From the NCBI RefSeq assembly GCF_025751535.1, contig NZ_JAOWLC010000001.1, forward strand, positions 493,761 through 557,760: a DNA stretch of 64,000 nt. Direction: 5' to 3'. Positions 1 to 10,788 of the stretch are shown piece after piece (position 1 is the first letter of the stretch; each line of letters starts with the position of its first letter). The notes beneath the pieces were generated by a model. It had not been told where the DNA came from. It saw only the letters and a program-made list of their open reading frames with translations, and searched no databases. Made by a program: the position numbers and the translations under genes. Source of the stretch: Lentibacter sp. XHP0401 (GTDB taxonomy: Bacteria; Pseudomonadota; Alphaproteobacteria; Rhodobacterales; Rhodobacteraceae).

Positions 1-1676
1 AGACACTTGACCGCGTTGTTCCGAACCTGCCTCTCAAGCTTGACCGTTTGCAGGAAGTGAACACGGAAAGTGGCAGTGTCGCTTGCGTTATCACCGAGTT
101 GTGTCTGGGGGCGGGACGGCGTGAGCTGGCTTTCGTGCCGACGCAGGAAAACATTGTCGAGTTTCCCGAGAGCATGCGCTTTTTTGACGAGCTTCCTGTG
201 CCGCTTTTGAAGCTGGCACCGGACGGGGTTGTGACCGAAGCCAACAAGATGGCTTGTGATCTGTTGGGGCGTAGAGATCTGATTGGCGAGAGCCTTGGTG
301 TGCTTTTGGAAGGGTTGGGCCGTTCGATCAAGGATTGGCTTCACGATACGATACTGGGTCGGGTGAGCCGCCAGACCGAGTTTCTGAAAGTGCGGAGCAA
401 CGATTTCGAGACCTTTGTGCAAGTTACGCTGAAGGCTGCGCGGGAAGGCAGTGAGCATGTGCTTGTTGCGGTGTTAAGTGATGCGACCGAATTGAAAACG
501 CTTGAGGCACAGTTTGTGCAGAGCCAGAAAATGCAGGCGATCGGCCAGCTTGCGGGCGGTGTCGCGCATGATTTCAACAATTTGCTGACGGCCATCACGG
601 GGCACTGTGACTTGTTGATGCACAAACGTGCAGAGACCGATCCTGATTTTCTTGATCTCGAGCAGATCAACCAAAACGCAAACCGTGCGGCGGCTCTTGT
701 GAGCCAACTCCTTGCCTTTTCGCGCAAGCAGACGCTGCGGCCAGAAACGATTGATGTGCAGGAAACGCTTTCCGACCTGACCCATTTGCTCAACAGGTTG
801 GTCGGCGAGAAGGTGCAGCTTGAATTTGAGCACGAAGCCGATAACCAGACGATCAGGGCAGACAAACGCCAGATTGAACAAGTTGTAATGAATCTGGTCG
901 TGAATGCACGCGACGCCATGCAGGAAAGTGGCGTGGTCACGATCCGCACGGCAGGCCTGACATTGGACGCACCACTCATGCGAGACAGGGCCGAAGTGCC
1001 TCCGGGATCTTATGTTTCGATAAAAGTGATTGATCAGGGCACCGGTATTCCTGCTGATAAGTTACAGAAAATTTTCGAACCGTTCTTCACGACAAAGCGA
1101 ACGGGAGAGGGCACAGGCCTCGGCCTGTCAACGGCTTATGGAATTGTGAAGCAGACAGGTGGATTTATCTTTGCCGATAGCAAGGTGGGCAAGGGAAGCT
1201 GTTTTACGCTTCTTTTGCCCACTCAGGAAGCAGCGGAGCAAGTGCCTGCACCTGATGCAGGGATAGCTGAGGCGGAAAGAATGGAAATGCCGGATTCGAC
1301 CATTCTGCTGGTTGAAGATGAAGCGCCGGTGCGCGCTTTTGCGTCGCGTGCGCTTAAGCTGAAGGGGTTTACCGTGCTTGAGGCGAGCTCTGGCGAAGAA
1401 GCGCTGGACATTTTGAAAGATGAAACACTGCACGTTGATGCATTTGTGACCGATGTTATCATGCCCGGACTAAAGGGGCCGGAATGGGTTATTGAGGCCC
1501 GCAAGCTGCGCAGGGACGTGAATGTGGTGTTTGTGTCCGGCTATGCGGAAGATGTTTTCAATGACAACGGCTTTGAAATTCCGTGTTCCACATTTTTGCA
1601 GAAACCGTTTTCTCTGGGTGAGCTGGCTGATGTGGTTCAGGCGGCGGTTTCGCAACCCTTTCCAGTCAATCAATAG
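1..1676 (+). CDS. cckA: Hybrid sensor histidine kinase CckA, 5' end outside window
   Basis: This is the essential cell-cycle kinase that feeds phosphate to the CtrA response regulator through ChpT. The reading frame is already open at base 3, so the start and probably the membrane segments lie upstream; 557 codons are visible. In order they show a PAS-like sensor segment, a HisKA dimerisation helix with phospho-accepting His (codon 567-569, in GGVAHDFNN), a HATPase domain with N box [11 protein letters not shown]1 DQGTGIP and G2 GTGLGLS, and a C-terminal receiver with Asp (1452-1454, in FVTDVIMPG). The [12 protein letters not shown] / GHCDLL / [10 protein letters not shown] pattern is typical of CckA rather than of generic hybrid kinases. 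Its phosphotransferase partner chpT lies in the same window at 49186-49782. The stop overlaps the convergent sulfotransferase gene by 11 bases. Confidence 0.93.
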   Translation, partial: TLDRVVPNLPLKLDRLQEVNTESGSVACVITELCLGAGRRELAFVPTQENIVEFPESMRFFDELPVPLLKLAPDGVVTEANKMACDLLGRRDLIGESLGVLLEGLGRSIKDWLHDTILGRVSRQTEFLKVRSNDFETFVQVTLKAAREGSEHVLVAVLSDATELKTLEAQFVQSQKMQAIGQLAGGVAHDFNNLLTAITGHCDLLMHKRAETDPDFLDLEQINQNANRAAALVSQLLAFSRKQTLRPETIDVQETLSDLTHLLNRLVGEKVQLEFEHEADNQTIRADKRQIEQVVMNLVVNARDAMQESGVVTIRTAGLTLDAPLMRDRAEVPPGSYVSIKVIDQGTGIPADKLQKIFEPFFTTKRTGEGTGLGLSTAYGIVKQTGGFIFADSKVGKGSCFTLLLPTQEAAEQVPAPDAGIAEAERMEMPDSTILLVEDEAPVRAFASRALKLKGFTVLEASSGEEALDILKDETLHVDAFVTDVIMPGLKGPEWVIEARKLRRDVNVVFVSGYAEDVFNDNGFEIPCSTFLQKPFSLGELADVVQAAVSQPFPVNQ

Positions 1677-2259
1677 AGGCATAAAGCTCGAATTCTGCAT
1701 GGCACTCGCGGTGCAAGCGTGCGGAAAGATCGGCGGAGAGCTTTAGATCACGGTTGGGCGAAACATTGACTTTTGGAAGGGTGATTTCGATTTCAAGGCG
1801 GTCCTGCAGATAAGCAATGCATGCGTCGAGGTTTTCATAGCGAAAAAAATGGTTGATCGAAGTGCCATTGGGGCGAGCTTCAACAAACTTGGACTGCGCT
1901 CCGACATTTGCGTAAGCAGGCCTGTCTGCCGCGAGATAGGCCTCGACAAAGGTTTCAAAGCTGATGCCGGCGGTTGATACCGCACGTCCGGACAAAAAAG
2001 GTCGCTGGCGATAGCGATACCAACTTCCGAGCCAGCTTATAGGCTCGCGGATCACGGCAACGGTTTCGACATCATCACCGATAAATTTTTCAACCATAGG
2101 TCTGAAGAATCGGTTGTATCTGTAAACAGGTGCGTGCTTGAGCTCGGGAGGATCAAGAACAGCGATGGCGGCATGTGGCGCAAGGGCTGTTTCGATCGCG
2201 GTTGTGCCCGTTTTGGGCACGGAAAAAAAGACCAGTTTGGCTTTGGAGAAGATCAGCAT
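1666..2259 (-). CDS. Sulfotransferase family protein
   Basis: A 197-residue protein of the P-loop sulfotransferase superfamily, which moves sulfate from PAPS to a hydroxyl or amine acceptor. Near the N-terminus VPKTGTTAIETAL matches the 5'-phosphosulfate-binding loop. VIREPISWLGSWYRYR about 70 residues in matches the 3'-phosphate-binding Arg/Ser element. It is short for the superfamily but resembles small bacterial sulfotransferase-like proteins of roseobacters. The acceptor cannot be read from sequence. It converges on cckA with an 11-base overlap and diverges from recA. Confidence 0.75.
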   Translation of the reverse strand: MLIFSKAKLVFFSVPKTGTTAIETALAPHAAIAVLDPPELKHAPVYRYNRFFRPMVEKFIGDDVETVAVIREPISWLGSWYRYRQRPFLSGRAVSTAGISFETFVEAYLAADRPAYANVGAQSKFVEARPNGTSINHFFRYENLDACIAYLQDRLEIEITLPKVNVSPNRDLKLSADLSARLHRECHAEFELYASID

Positions 2260-2366
2260 GGGCCTGCTTTCATTTATCTTGTGCCGGTAAACTACTCTTT
2301 AACCAATTTACCCAAAAGTCTGAATCGTAAATTTATGTTGTAATGTTCTCTCTTTGATCCCATAAG

Positions 2367-2381
2367 GAACATAATGAGAAC
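2367..2381 (+). promoter_or_regulatory. LexA (SOS) box upstream of recA
   Basis: GAACATAATGAGAAC is a perfect match to the alphaproteobacterial LexA operator, GTTC-N7-GTTC, read here as its complement GAAC-N7-GAAC. It lies about 50 bases before the recA start, as expected for an SOS-autoregulated recA. Confidence 0.9.
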
Positions 2382-2432
2382 ACATGCAGCGATTGCCGCC
2401 TCGGGCGGGGTGTGAAATAAGGACATATAACA

Positions 2433-3533
2433 ATGGCAACGGCAGATCTTTTGAACATGAAAAACAAGCGCGACTCAGACAAGCAGAAGGCGCTCGACAG
2501 TGCTTTGGCTCAGATCGAACGGCAGTTCGGCAAAGGCTCTATCATGAAAATGGGGAGCGAAAACGCCATTCAGCATATCGAAGCCACGTCCACAGGCTCG
2601 ATCGGGCTTGATATCGCGCTTGGGATCGGGGGGCTGCCGAAAGGGCGGATCGTTGAAATTTATGGCCCTGAAAGCTCGGGTAAGACAACCCTTACGCTGC
2701 ATTGTGTGGCTGAAGAGCAGAAAAAGGGTGGCGTTGCAGCCTTTGTGGATGCGGAGCACGCACTTGACCCGCAATATGCCAAGAAGCTTGGCGTTGACCT
2801 TGACGAGCTGTTGATTTCGCAGCCTGACAATGGAGAACAGGCGCTTGAGATTATTGACACTCTTGTACGCTCGGGCGCTGTCAGCCTTGTGGTGGTTGAC
2901 TCGGTGGCAGCCCTGACGCCGAAATCCGAACTGGAAGGCGAAATGGGGGATTCAAGCGTTGGTGTGCACGCCCGCCTGATGAGTAAAGCCATGCGAAAAC
3001 TGACAGGTTCGATTTCACGCTCGAATTGCATGGTGATTTTCATCAACCAGATCCGCATGAAAATCGGCGTGATGTTTGGTAGCCCCGAGACGACAACGGG
3101 TGGTAACGCGCTCAAGTTTTATAGCTCCGTGCGTCTTGATATTCGTCGCATCGGCTCGTTGAAGGACCGTGACGAAGTGGTCGGCAACCAGACGCGTGTA
3201 AAAATTGTGAAGAACAAGGTTGCACCGCCCTTCAAGCAAGTTGAATTTGACATCATGTATGGTGAAGGCATTTCTAAGACGGGGGAGTTGCTCGACCTTG
3301 GGGTGACCCTCGGGATTGTTCAGAAATCGGGTGCATGGTTTAGCTGTGGCGATGAGCGGATCGGGCAGGGGCGCGAGAATGCGCGCCAGTATCTGAAAGA
3401 TCACCCCGAAATGGCTTATGATATTGAAGACAAAATCCGTGCTGCGCATGGCCTCGACTTTGATGACGAAAAGCCCACGGCAGCTGGAAAAAATCCGCAA
3501 GCAAGCGACGATGACGACTTGCTTGAAGGGTAA
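2433..3533 (+). CDS. recA: Recombinase RecA
   Basis: RecA forms filaments on single-stranded DNA, drives homologous strand exchange and stimulates LexA self-cleavage. The 366-residue protein has the usual length. It carries the Walker A loop GPESSGKTT, the [15 protein letters not shown] segment, Walker [11 protein letters not shown], the L2-loop region with the GNALKF motif, and an acidic C-terminal tail ending in DDDDLLEG. The ATG at 2433 follows an AAGGAC ribosome-binding site. The upstream SOS box and downstream hairpin terminator suggest a monocistronic unit. Confidence 0.99.
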   Translation: MATADLLNMKNKRDSDKQKALDSALAQIERQFGKGSIMKMGSENAIQHIEATSTGSIGLDIALGIGGLPKGRIVEIYGPESSGKTTLTLHCVAEEQKKGGVAAFVDAEHALDPQYAKKLGVDLDELLISQPDNGEQALEIIDTLVRSGAVSLVVVDSVAALTPKSELEGEMGDSSVGVHARLMSKAMRKLTGSISRSNCMVIFINQIRMKIGVMFGSPETTTGGNALKFYSSVRLDIRRIGSLKDRDEVVGNQTRVKIVKNKVAPPFKQVEFDIMYGEGISKTGELLDLGVTLGIVQKSGAWFSCGDERIGQGRENARQYLKDHPEMAYDIEDKIRAAHGLDFDDEKPTAAGKNPQASDDDDLLEG

Positions 3534-3553
3534 ACCTGCATTTTGATAAATTG

Positions 3554-3587
3554 AAAGCGCCGGTGCAGAGAATGCTCCGGCGCTTTT
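3554..3587 (+). terminator. Rho-independent terminator after recA
   Basis: A perfect 10-base stem, AAAGCGCCGG (3554-3563) with CCGGCGCTTT (3577-3586), has a 13-base loop and runs into a short T stretch 20 bases after the recA stop. Confidence 0.85.
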
Positions 3588-3637
3588 GCTCTGTGGACAT
3601 GAGCTTTCGTGGCAGCTAAACCCTGACGGGTCACATT

Positions 3638-6328
3638 ATGCCGGAAAAACAAATGCCAAGCCTGAATGAAATCCGCTCTACTTTTCTGAATTACTTTGCC
3701 AAGCAGGGGCACGAGATTGTGCCTTCAAGCCCTCTCGTGCCGCGCAATGATCCGACGCTGATGTTTGTGAACTCGGGAATGGTGCAATTCAAGAACCTGT
3801 TCACAGGTGTCGAGACACGCGACTACAACCGCGCTACGACAGCGCAGAAATGTGTGCGCGCGGGCGGCAAACATAATGACCTTGATAATGTGGGCTATAC
3901 GGCGCGCCACCACACGTTTTTCGAGATGCTCGGCAACTTCAGCTTTGGCAATTACTTCAAGGAAGAGGCGATTGCCTATGCCTGGGAGCTTGTAACCGAT
4001 GTGTTCGGGATCGACAAAAACAGGCTGACAGTGACGGTTTATCATACCGATGATGAGGCGTTTAACATCTGGAAGAAAATGGGCGTTCCGGAAGAGCGGA
4101 TCATCCGAATTGCGACCTCGGACAACTATTGGCAGATGGGTCCGACTGGCCCATGCGGGCCGTGCACCGAAATTTTCTATGACCATGGCGAGCATATCTG
4201 GGGTGGCCCTCCCGGTAGCCCGGAGGAAGATGGTGACCGTTTCATCGAGATATGGAACGTGGTTTTCATGCAGAACGAGCAGTTTGAGGACGGCTCGATG
4301 CGCGACCTTGATATGCAATCGATTGACACAGGCATGGGGCTTGAGCGTATCGGCGCACTGCTTCAGGGCAGCCATGACAATTATGACACCGACTTGTTCA
4401 AAGCGCTGATCGAGGCCTCGGCCGAGGCCACAGGCGTTACGCCTTATGGTGACCAGAATGTGCATCACCGGGTGATTGCGGACCACCTGCGCTCGACCGC
4501 GTTTTTGGTGGCGGATGGGGTGATGCCCTCGAATGACGGGCGCGGCTATGTGCTGCGCCGGATTATGCGCCGCGCGATGCGGCACGCGCATCTATTGGGG
4601 GCGAAAGACCCTGTGATGCATCAGCTTGTGCCGGCTCTGGTGCGCCAAATGGGGGGCGCTTATGGCGAGTTGCGCCAAGGGCAGGCGATGATTGAAGAAA
4701 CCTTCCTGCTGGAAGAAACCCGTTTCAAGCAAACGCTTGAGCGCGGATTGAAACTGCTTGACGACGAGCTTGACGGGCTTGGCGAAGGCGCGGCCCTTTC
4801 GGGTGAGGCGGCGTTTAAGCTTTATGATACATTCGGTTTTCCACTTGATCTGACGCAGGATGCACTGCGGGAGAAGGGCCGTGAAGTAGATGTATCTGGC
4901 TTTGAGGCGGCGATGGCCGAGCAGAAGGCAAAGGCGCGTGCGGCCTGGTCGGGCTCGGGCGATGCAGCCGATGCGGCTGTGTGGTTTGACATTGCCGACG
5001 ATGCCGGTGTGACCGAGTTTCTGGGCTATGACACTGAAGTCGCCGAAGGGCAGGTGCTTGCGCTTGTGGCCGATGGCGCGCGGGTAAAACAGCTTGAAGC
5101 GGGGCAGGAAGGCTGGGCTGTGCTTAACCAGACGCCGTTCTATGGCGAGTCCGGTGGGCAGGTTGGCGACAGCGGGCTTTTGCGCCGTTTGGAAAACATG
5201 GCCGAGGTGAGCCATGTGAAAGACACGCGCAAACATGCGGATGGCAAAGTTTTTGGCCATCTGATTGTGGCTGGCGAAGGTGGCTTGAGTGTCGGGGACA
5301 CTGTTTCGCTTGAAGTGGATCACGCGCGCCGCAGTGCCATTCGCGCCAACCACTCGGCGACGCACCTGTTGCATGAGGCGTTGCGCGCAGCCCTTGGCGA
5401 CCATGTGGCGCAGCGTGGCTCATTGAATGCGGACGACCGTTTGCGCTTTGATTTCAGTCATTCAAAGGCGCTTGAGCTTGAACAAATCAAGCAGGTCGAG
5501 GCAGATGTTAATGCTTATATTCGCCAGAATGCCCCTGTGGAGACGCGGGTGATGACACCCGATGAGGCACGCGCGCTTGGTGCGCAGGCGCTGTTTGGCG
5601 AGAAATACGGCGATGAGGTGCGGGTTGTTTCGATGGGCCATGACAACGGCTCCGGTAAGGGCAGCGACGGGCATACCTATTCGATCGAGCTTTGTGGCGG
5701 CACGCATGTGCGTCAGACGGGCGACATCGGGTTGTTTGTCGCACTCGGCGATTCTGCTTCCAGTGCAGGTGTGCGCCGTATGGAGGCCCTTACAGGCAAA
5801 GCTGCGTTTGATTATCTGAGTGCGCAGGATGCGCGGGTGGCCGAGCTTGCGCTTGAACTGAAAGCGCCTGCGGCGGATGTGCCCGCCCGCGTGAAAGCCC
5901 TGATGGATGAGCGTAAGGCTCTGGCCAACGAAGTGGCGCAGCTGCGCCGCGAGTTGGCGATGTCTGGTGGTTCCAAGGGTGGTGATGCGGCAGAAGCGAT
6001 TGAGATCAATGGGATAAAGCTCATTGCTCAGGTGCTTTCGGGCGTGTCGGGCAAGGATTTGCCCGCGCTTATTGACGAGTATAAGAGCCGTCTTGGGTCT
6101 GGTGCTGTATTGCTGATTGCCGATACGGGCGGCAAGGCCGCTGTGGCAGCTGGTGTGACTGCTGATTTGACAGACAGTCTCTCGGCGGTTGATTTGGTGA
6201 AGGCGGCCGTGCCCGAGCTTGGCGGTAAAGGTGGCGGTGGCCGCCCGGATATGGCGCAGGGTGGCGGCGCGGATGTGAACAACGCCGAGGCGGCTATCGC
6301 GGCGGTAAAATCAGTATTGGAGGGCTAG
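3638..6328 (+). CDS. alaS: Alanyl-tRNA synthetase
   Basis: Charges tRNA-Ala and edits misacylated Ser/Gly-tRNA. The full-length 896-residue protein has the class II catalytic domain ([19 protein letters not shown]), the editing domain with zinc/substrate-binding NHSATHLLH and C-terminal CGGTH, and a DHHA1-type C-terminal domain. The ATG at 3638 is chosen, but the ATG at 3653 (starting MPSLNEIRS) is an equally plausible start by family comparison. The small DUF1330 gene follows with no gap, so the two are probably co-transcribed. Confidence 0.98.
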   Translation: MPEKQMPSLNEIRSTFLNYFAKQGHEIVPSSPLVPRNDPTLMFVNSGMVQFKNLFTGVETRDYNRATTAQKCVRAGGKHNDLDNVGYTARHHTFFEMLGNFSFGNYFKEEAIAYAWELVTDVFGIDKNRLTVTVYHTDDEAFNIWKKMGVPEERIIRIATSDNYWQMGPTGPCGPCTEIFYDHGEHIWGGPPGSPEEDGDRFIEIWNVVFMQNEQFEDGSMRDLDMQSIDTGMGLERIGALLQGSHDNYDTDLFKALIEASAEATGVTPYGDQNVHHRVIADHLRSTAFLVADGVMPSNDGRGYVLRRIMRRAMRHAHLLGAKDPVMHQLVPALVRQMGGAYGELRQGQAMIEETFLLEETRFKQTLERGLKLLDDELDGLGEGAALSGEAAFKLYDTFGFPLDLTQDALREKGREVDVSGFEAAMAEQKAKARAAWSGSGDAADAAVWFDIADDAGVTEFLGYDTEVAEGQVLALVADGARVKQLEAGQEGWAVLNQTPFYGESGGQVGDSGLLRRLENMAEVSHVKDTRKHADGKVFGHLIVAGEGGLSVGDTVSLEVDHARRSAIRANHSATHLLHEALRAALGDHVAQRGSLNADDRLRFDFSHSKALELEQIKQVEADVNAYIRQNAPVETRVMTPDEARALGAQALFGEKYGDEVRVVSMGHDNGSGKGSDGHTYSIELCGGTHVRQTGDIGLFVALGDSASSAGVRRMEALTGKAAFDYLSAQDARVAELALELKAPAADVPARVKALMDERKALANEVAQLRRELAMSGGSKGGDAAEAIEINGIKLIAQVLSGVSGKDLPALIDEYKSRLGSGAVLLIADTGGKAAVAAGVTADLTDSLSAVDLVKAAVPELGGKGGGGRPDMAQGGGADVNNAEAAIAAVKSVLEG

Positions 6329-6616
6329 ATGCCAGCACTTTGGATTGCACATGTGACAGTAACAGACGCGGATGCTTACGCGAAATATGCGGAGCTTGCG
6401 GGACCGGCTATTGCTGCTCATGGCGGTGAATTTATTGCCCGTGGCGGACGGTTTGTTCAGCTGGAGGGCAAGGAGCGTCCGCGCAATGTTGTGGCGAAGT
6501 TTGCAAGCGTTGATGCGGCTGTGGAGTGTTATCACTCGGCGGCCTATCAGGAAGCTTTGAGCCATGCGAAAGGTGCATCGGAGCGTGAATTGATGGTTGT
6601 TGAAACCAGCGAGTGA
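6329..6616 (+). CDS. DUF1330 family protein
   Basis: A 95-residue soluble protein of the dimeric alpha/beta-barrel DUF1330 family, recognised by the pattern WIAHVTVTD...YAKYAELAGPAIAAHGGEFIARGG. No biochemical role is established for most members; the fold is related to EthD- and ABM-type small enzymes. The ATG directly abuts the alaS stop codon, so translation is probably coupled. A strong terminator follows. Confidence 0.85.
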   Translation: MPALWIAHVTVTDADAYAKYAELAGPAIAAHGGEFIARGGRFVQLEGKERPRNVVAKFASVDAAVECYHSAAYQEALSHAKGASERELMVVETSE

Positions 6617-6637
6617 TTCCGAAATACAGAACATAAA

Positions 6638-6667
6638 AAAAGCCCCGCTCGACTGAGCGGGGCTTTT
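6638..6667. terminator. Bidirectional terminator between DUF1330 gene and typA
   Basis: A perfect 13-base stem, AAAAGCCCCGCTC / GAGCGGGGCTTTT, with a GACT loop. A and T runs on the two sides let it stop both the rightward alaS unit and the leftward typA transcript. Confidence 0.92.
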
Positions 6668-6670
6668 GTT

Positions 6671-8491
6671 TTACGAGAGCTGCTTTGACGCGCGTTTGCG
6701 CTCATGCGGGTCAAGGTGACGCTTGCGCATACGGATCGAGCTTGGCGTGACTTCGACCAGTTCGTCATCGTTGATGTATGCGATGGCTTCTTCGAGGCTG
6801 AGTGTGATCGGCGTTGTCAGGCGCACGGCTTCATCTGTGCCAGAGGCGCGCACGTTGGTGAGCTTTTTGCCTTTGAGCGGGTTGACCTCAAGGTCGTTCT
6901 CGCGGCTGTGCTCGCCGATGATCATGCCTTGATAGATCTTGGTTTGCGCACCGATGAACATTTTGCCACGGTCTTCAAGGTTCCAGAGTGCATAGGCCAC
7001 GGCCTCGCCATCTTCCATCGAGATCAGAACACCTGCGCGGCGACCCGGCATTGCGCCTTTGTGGGGCGCCCAGCCGTGGAATACGCGGTTGAGAACGCCT
7101 GTGCCGCGGGTGTCGGTGAGGAACTCGCCGTGATAGCCGATGAGGCCACGTGACGGCACATGTGCGATGATGCGGGTTTTGCCTGCGCCTGCGGGGCGCA
7201 TTTCAACCAGCTCGCCTTTGCGGCCACCTGTGAGCTTTTCGATGACGACACCCGAGTATTCGTCATCCACGTCGATTGTGGCTTCCTCGATTGGCTCAAG
7301 GGTCTTGCCATCTTCTTCGCGCAAAAGAACTTTGGGGCGGGAGATACCCAGCTCAAAACCTTCGCGGCGCATGTTCTCGATAAGAACGCCCATCTGAAGC
7401 TCGCCGCGGCCAGCCACTTCAAAGGCTTCGCCGCCTGGAGTGTCTGTCACTTTGATGGCGACGTTGCTTTCGGCTTCTTTCATCAGGCGATCACGGATGA
7501 CGCGGCTCTGGACTTTCTTGCCTTCGCGGCCAGCCAGCGGGCTGTCGTTGATCCCGAATGTCACGGTGATTGTGGGCGGGTCGATCGGCTGTGCGGGGAG
7601 GGCCGTATCAACGGCCAGCGCGCAGATTGTGTCGGCCACTGTGGCTTTGGACATGCCTGCGATGGAGACGATATCGCCGGCTTGGGCTTCTTCGATGTCT
7701 TGCTGGGCAAGGCCACGGAAGGCCTGAATTTTGGTGACGCGGAACTGTTCGATCTTCTGGCCGATGCGGCTGAGGGCCTGCACGGTTGCGCCGACTTTGA
7801 GCTTGCCGCTTTCAACGCGGCCTGTAAGCACGCGACCGACGAAGGGATCTGCGCCCAGCGTTGTGGCCAGCATGCTGAAATCTTCGTTCTGACGGGCGAC
7901 CTGTTTGGGCGCTGGCACGTGATTGACGATGAGATCAAAGAGCGCAGAGAGGTCTTTGCGCGGGCCGTCAAGCTCGTGATCGGCCCAGCCGGAGCGGCCT
8001 GAGGCATACATATGCGGGAAGTCGAGCTGGTCATCATCGGCATCAAGCGAGGCGAAGAGATCAAAGCACTCGTCAAGCGCGCGGTCCGGCTCGGCATCGG
8101 TTTTGTCGACTTTATTGAGAACCACGATGGGGCGAAGGCCGAGGGCGAGCGCCTTGGAGGTTACGAATTTGGTTTGTGGCATCGGGCCTTCTGCGGCGTC
8201 CACGAGGAGCACGACACCGTCTACCATCGACAGGATGCGCTCGACCTCGCCGCCGAAGTCGGCGTGGCCGGGGGTGTCAACGATGTTGATGCGTTTGCCT
8301 TTCCACTCGACAGAGGTCGGCTTGGCAAAAATGGTGATGCCGCGTTCGCGTTCGATATCGTTGCTGTCCATGGCGCGCTCGGCCACGTCCTGATTGGCCC
8401 GAAACGCGCCGGACTGTTTCAGAAGCTCGTCCACGAGAGTTGTTTTGCCGTGGTCAACGTGCGCGATGATTGCGATATTTCGCAGGTCCAT
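6671..8491 (-). CDS. typA: Ribosome-associated GTPase TypA/BipA
   Basis: A translational GTPase of the EF-G family that helps 50S assembly and stress growth. The 606-residue protein starts at [18 protein letters not shown], with the G1 loop in the first 20 residues, switch [16 protein letters not shown], and NKVDK for guanine recognition. The EF-G-like domains and the BipA-specific C-terminal region follow. The frame is open further upstream, but the ATG at 8491 has a good AAGGAA ribosome-binding site and gives the family length. It is monocistronic, ending at a shared terminator. Confidence 0.98.
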   Translation of the reverse strand: MDLRNIAIIAHVDHGKTTLVDELLKQSGAFRANQDVAERAMDSNDIERERGITIFAKPTSVEWKGKRINIVDTPGHADFGGEVERILSMVDGVVLLVDAAEGPMPQTKFVTSKALALGLRPIVVLNKVDKTDAEPDRALDECFDLFASLDADDDQLDFPHMYASGRSGWADHELDGPRKDLSALFDLIVNHVPAPKQVARQNEDFSMLATTLGADPFVGRVLTGRVESGKLKVGATVQALSRIGQKIEQFRVTKIQAFRGLAQQDIEEAQAGDIVSIAGMSKATVADTICALAVDTALPAQPIDPPTITVTFGINDSPLAGREGKKVQSRVIRDRLMKEAESNVAIKVTDTPGGEAFEVAGRGELQMGVLIENMRREGFELGISRPKVLLREEDGKTLEPIEEATIDVDDEYSGVVIEKLTGGRKGELVEMRPAGAGKTRIIAHVPSRGLIGYHGEFLTDTRGTGVLNRVFHGWAPHKGAMPGRRAGVLISMEDGEAVAYALWNLEDRGKMFIGAQTKIYQGMIIGEHSRENDLEVNPLKGKKLTNVRASGTDEAVRLTTPITLSLEEAIAYINDDELVEVTPSSIRMRKRHLDPHERKRASKQLS

Positions 8492-8574
8492 GATAATTCC
8501 TTGGGTTGTTTGTTGAGGGCCGATATACCGCGCGCAAACGAAATACCAGTAAGAATAAGGGACAGGGAGCATTT

Positions 8575-9702
8575 ATGTCGCGCATTGGGCTATATGAGCA
8601 AGTTGATGCCGCAGTTGCGGCAGCTTTGCCGCAAATTTCGGGCGGAGCGGACGGGTCGGCTCCGGCGAAGGATGCACTGCATGGCGATGTCACGGTGACA
8701 GCCGCGATGGTGCAGGCGCGCGCCGTGGGTGTTGCGCCGCGTTTGCTTGCACAGGGGCTGGCCGAGGCGCTTGGCGCATTGGCAGGCGTGCGCAGCGCGT
8801 GCGTTGCGGGTGGCGGGTTTGTGAACCTGATTTTTGAAGATCGTTTCATTGCCTCTGCATTGACTGTGGATGCCTTGCAGCCCGAGGCGCAGAGCGGACG
8901 GGTTGCTGTGTGCACAGGGCTTCGGGCGGGCTTGCGCGCGCGCTGGACAGCTGAAGCCGCGAGCCGTTTGGCGCACGCGTTAGGCTATGAGGTCGAAAGC
9001 GGGCGGTTTGCCTCCGTTGGTAAAAGCGCGGGCCTTCAGGCGCTTGTCGGGTCGGAGCGGCGCTTTGGCGATGCGAGCGCGGGGGAGCTTGCTGATCTCG
9101 AAGCAGAGTTTGCGATGCTGACGGGGGCGGCCGAGGCGCATGAACAGGTGTTGTTTTTCACCCGTCAAGGCGCGAGGTTTCGCCCCGGGTTATACGAGGC
9201 TGCGTTTGAGGCATTGCCTGCTGGGCTGGCATCCACGGCGCTTGGCGCGGCAGATATTCCCTCGGGGCTTACAGAGGGGGCCGAGCAACTGGCGCGGCTT
9301 TTTGTGCTGTCGCACCGTGCCGAGCGGGTGCTTGACTTGGGCGACAAGCTGTTTTTGCAGCCCGAACAGGAGAACCCCGCATTTTTGCTTCAATATGCGG
9401 CCTCAAAGCTTGGCGGGTTGCGGGCCGCGCATGATGTGTCTGACTGGAGCCCCGAGACCCGCAGGCTGGCGCTGCATCTGGCGTATTTCCCGAGGCTTCT
9501 GACGCTCGCGCATGAACTCGCTGCGCCTCAGAGGCTCGGGCTTTTTCTGGTTGAGGCAAGCCGGCTTTTGCTTGAGGCGCAACGGGCGGCGCAAAAGCGT
9601 GACGAAAAAACCATTTGTGCGCGGGTTATCGACGCTTGCGAAGTTGTGTTTTCACGCGGATTCGCTATTGTCGGGGCAACGCCGCTGGATGAAATCACCT
9701 GA
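8575..9702 (+). CDS. ArgS-like protein lacking the catalytic core (pseudo-enzyme)
   Basis: A 375-residue intact frame built from pieces of arginyl-tRNA synthetase. Residues 1 to about 95 match the ArgS N-terminal Add-1 domain (DALHGDVTVTAAMVQARAVG..., then a GGGFVNLIF segment like the ArgS PGFVN motif). About residues 255 to 375 match the DALR anticodon-binding domain (ENPAFLLQYAASKLGGL resembles the ENPVFYVQYAHAR motif). The Rossmann catalytic domain between them is reduced to about 150 residues with no HIGH-like motif; normal ArgS is 550-590 residues. It sits before SPOR, nagZ, scpA and scpB, where roseobacters usually have argS. It probably cannot charge tRNA, so a functional argS must be elsewhere. 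The ATG at 8575 follows GGGAGC. The role is unknown. Confidence 0.7.
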   Translation: MSRIGLYEQVDAAVAAALPQISGGADGSAPAKDALHGDVTVTAAMVQARAVGVAPRLLAQGLAEALGALAGVRSACVAGGGFVNLIFEDRFIASALTVDALQPEAQSGRVAVCTGLRAGLRARWTAEAASRLAHALGYEVESGRFASVGKSAGLQALVGSERRFGDASAGELADLEAEFAMLTGAAEAHEQVLFFTRQGARFRPGLYEAAFEALPAGLASTALGAADIPSGLTEGAEQLARLFVLSHRAERVLDLGDKLFLQPEQENPAFLLQYAASKLGGLRAAHDVSDWSPETRRLALHLAYFPRLLTLAHELAAPQRLGLFLVEASRLLLEAQRAAQKRDEKTICARVIDACEVVFSRGFAIVGATPLDEIT

Positions 9703-9780
9703 AGAGTGTGCCAGACGGGCCGGACAATAAATTGAGCAGAGACAAGCGCAGCAGATGATTGCGCATAAAAAACGAGGCAA

Positions 9781-10788
9781 ATGATGGCGGAAATCCCATA
9801 TGGCGGGGCAGGGCAGACGCAGCCTGCTCAGAACTCATACTCAACAATGACGAATTATGCCGGCGCGGTGGTGTCGCTTGGGCTGATCATAGGGATCGGC
9901 GTTTGGGGGTACGGTGTTTTGTCACGCGATGTAAGCGGTGTGCCTGTTGTGCGCGCCGCTTCGAGCGAGCCGATGCGCGTGGCGCCTGAAAAGCCGGGTG
10001 GGTCAACTGCGGCGCATCAGGGCCTTTCGGTGAACGAGGTTATGGCACAGGGCGGAGCTGAAAAGCCCGCTGACCGGCTTGTTCTTGCGCCTGCTCCGGT
10101 AAACCTGATGGAAGAAGACAAACCTTCAACGAGCACGGCGGCGCCGCGCACAGTGCCTGTTGCGGCGCTGGCTGCCGAGGAGGTTGAAGCCGAACCGCTG
10201 ACGCCGCAGATGGCTTCGATCCGCGCTTTGGCCGAGCAATTGGCCGATGGTGTTGCGCCTTTGTCGGGGCAGAACATGCCACGTGAAGAGGCAACACCTG
10301 TTGCAGCAATAACGCCCGAAATGCCCAAAGCATCGGTGAGCACTGCTGCACAATCTGTAGAAACGGCTGAAGAATCTGTTGTTTCTGATGAAGAACCTGC
10401 AAAGGTTGTAGAACCAGTGGTTGACGCTGCTGTTGTGCGCTCGTTGCGCCCTAAGCTACGCCCACGGGTTATTAAGGCCAGCGCAACTGTGCCTGTGGCT
10501 GTGGCCGCGGCGGTTGCCGAGGCGGCCAGCGTGCCAGCGGGCACACGGCTCGTGCAGCTTGGCGCGTTTGATAGCGCCGAGGTTGCCAACCGCGAATGGA
10601 CGCGCCTGAGCGGGCGTTTTGAAGAGTATTTCGAGGGCAAAAGCCCTGTTGTGCAGCGCGCCGAAAGTGGCGGTCGGGTGTTTTATCGCCTGCGCGCGCA
10701 GGGCTTTGCCGACCTGTCAGATTCGCGCCGTTTCTGTGCCGCGCTTCTGGCCGAGCGGGCTGACTGTATTCCTGTGGTGAGCAAATGA
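9781..10788 (+). CDS. SPOR domain membrane protein
   Basis: A 335-residue inner-membrane protein that probably binds denuded septal peptidoglycan. It has a short cytoplasmic N-terminus and one transmembrane helix around residues 28-45 (GAVVSLGLIIGIGVWGYGVL). A long low-complexity Ala/Pro/Glu periplasmic linker follows. A C-terminal SPOR domain begins near RLVQLGAFDSAEVANREW and ends with the RRFCAALLA...DCIPV segment. The start overlaps a second in-frame ATG. It lies in the operon ArgS-like - SPOR - nagZ - scpA - scpB and overlaps nagZ by 4 bases. Confidence 0.88.
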   Translation: MMAEIPYGGAGQTQPAQNSYSTMTNYAGAVVSLGLIIGIGVWGYGVLSRDVSGVPVVRAASSEPMRVAPEKPGGSTAAHQGLSVNEVMAQGGAEKPADRLVLAPAPVNLMEEDKPSTSTAAPRTVPVAALAAEEVEAEPLTPQMASIRALAEQLADGVAPLSGQNMPREEATPVAAITPEMPKASVSTAAQSVETAEESVVSDEEPAKVVEPVVDAAVVRSLRPKLRPRVIKASATVPVAVAAAVAEAASVPAGTRLVQLGAFDSAEVANREWTRLSGRFEEYFEGKSPVVQRAESGGRVFYRLRAQGFADLSDSRRFCAALLAERADCIPVVSK

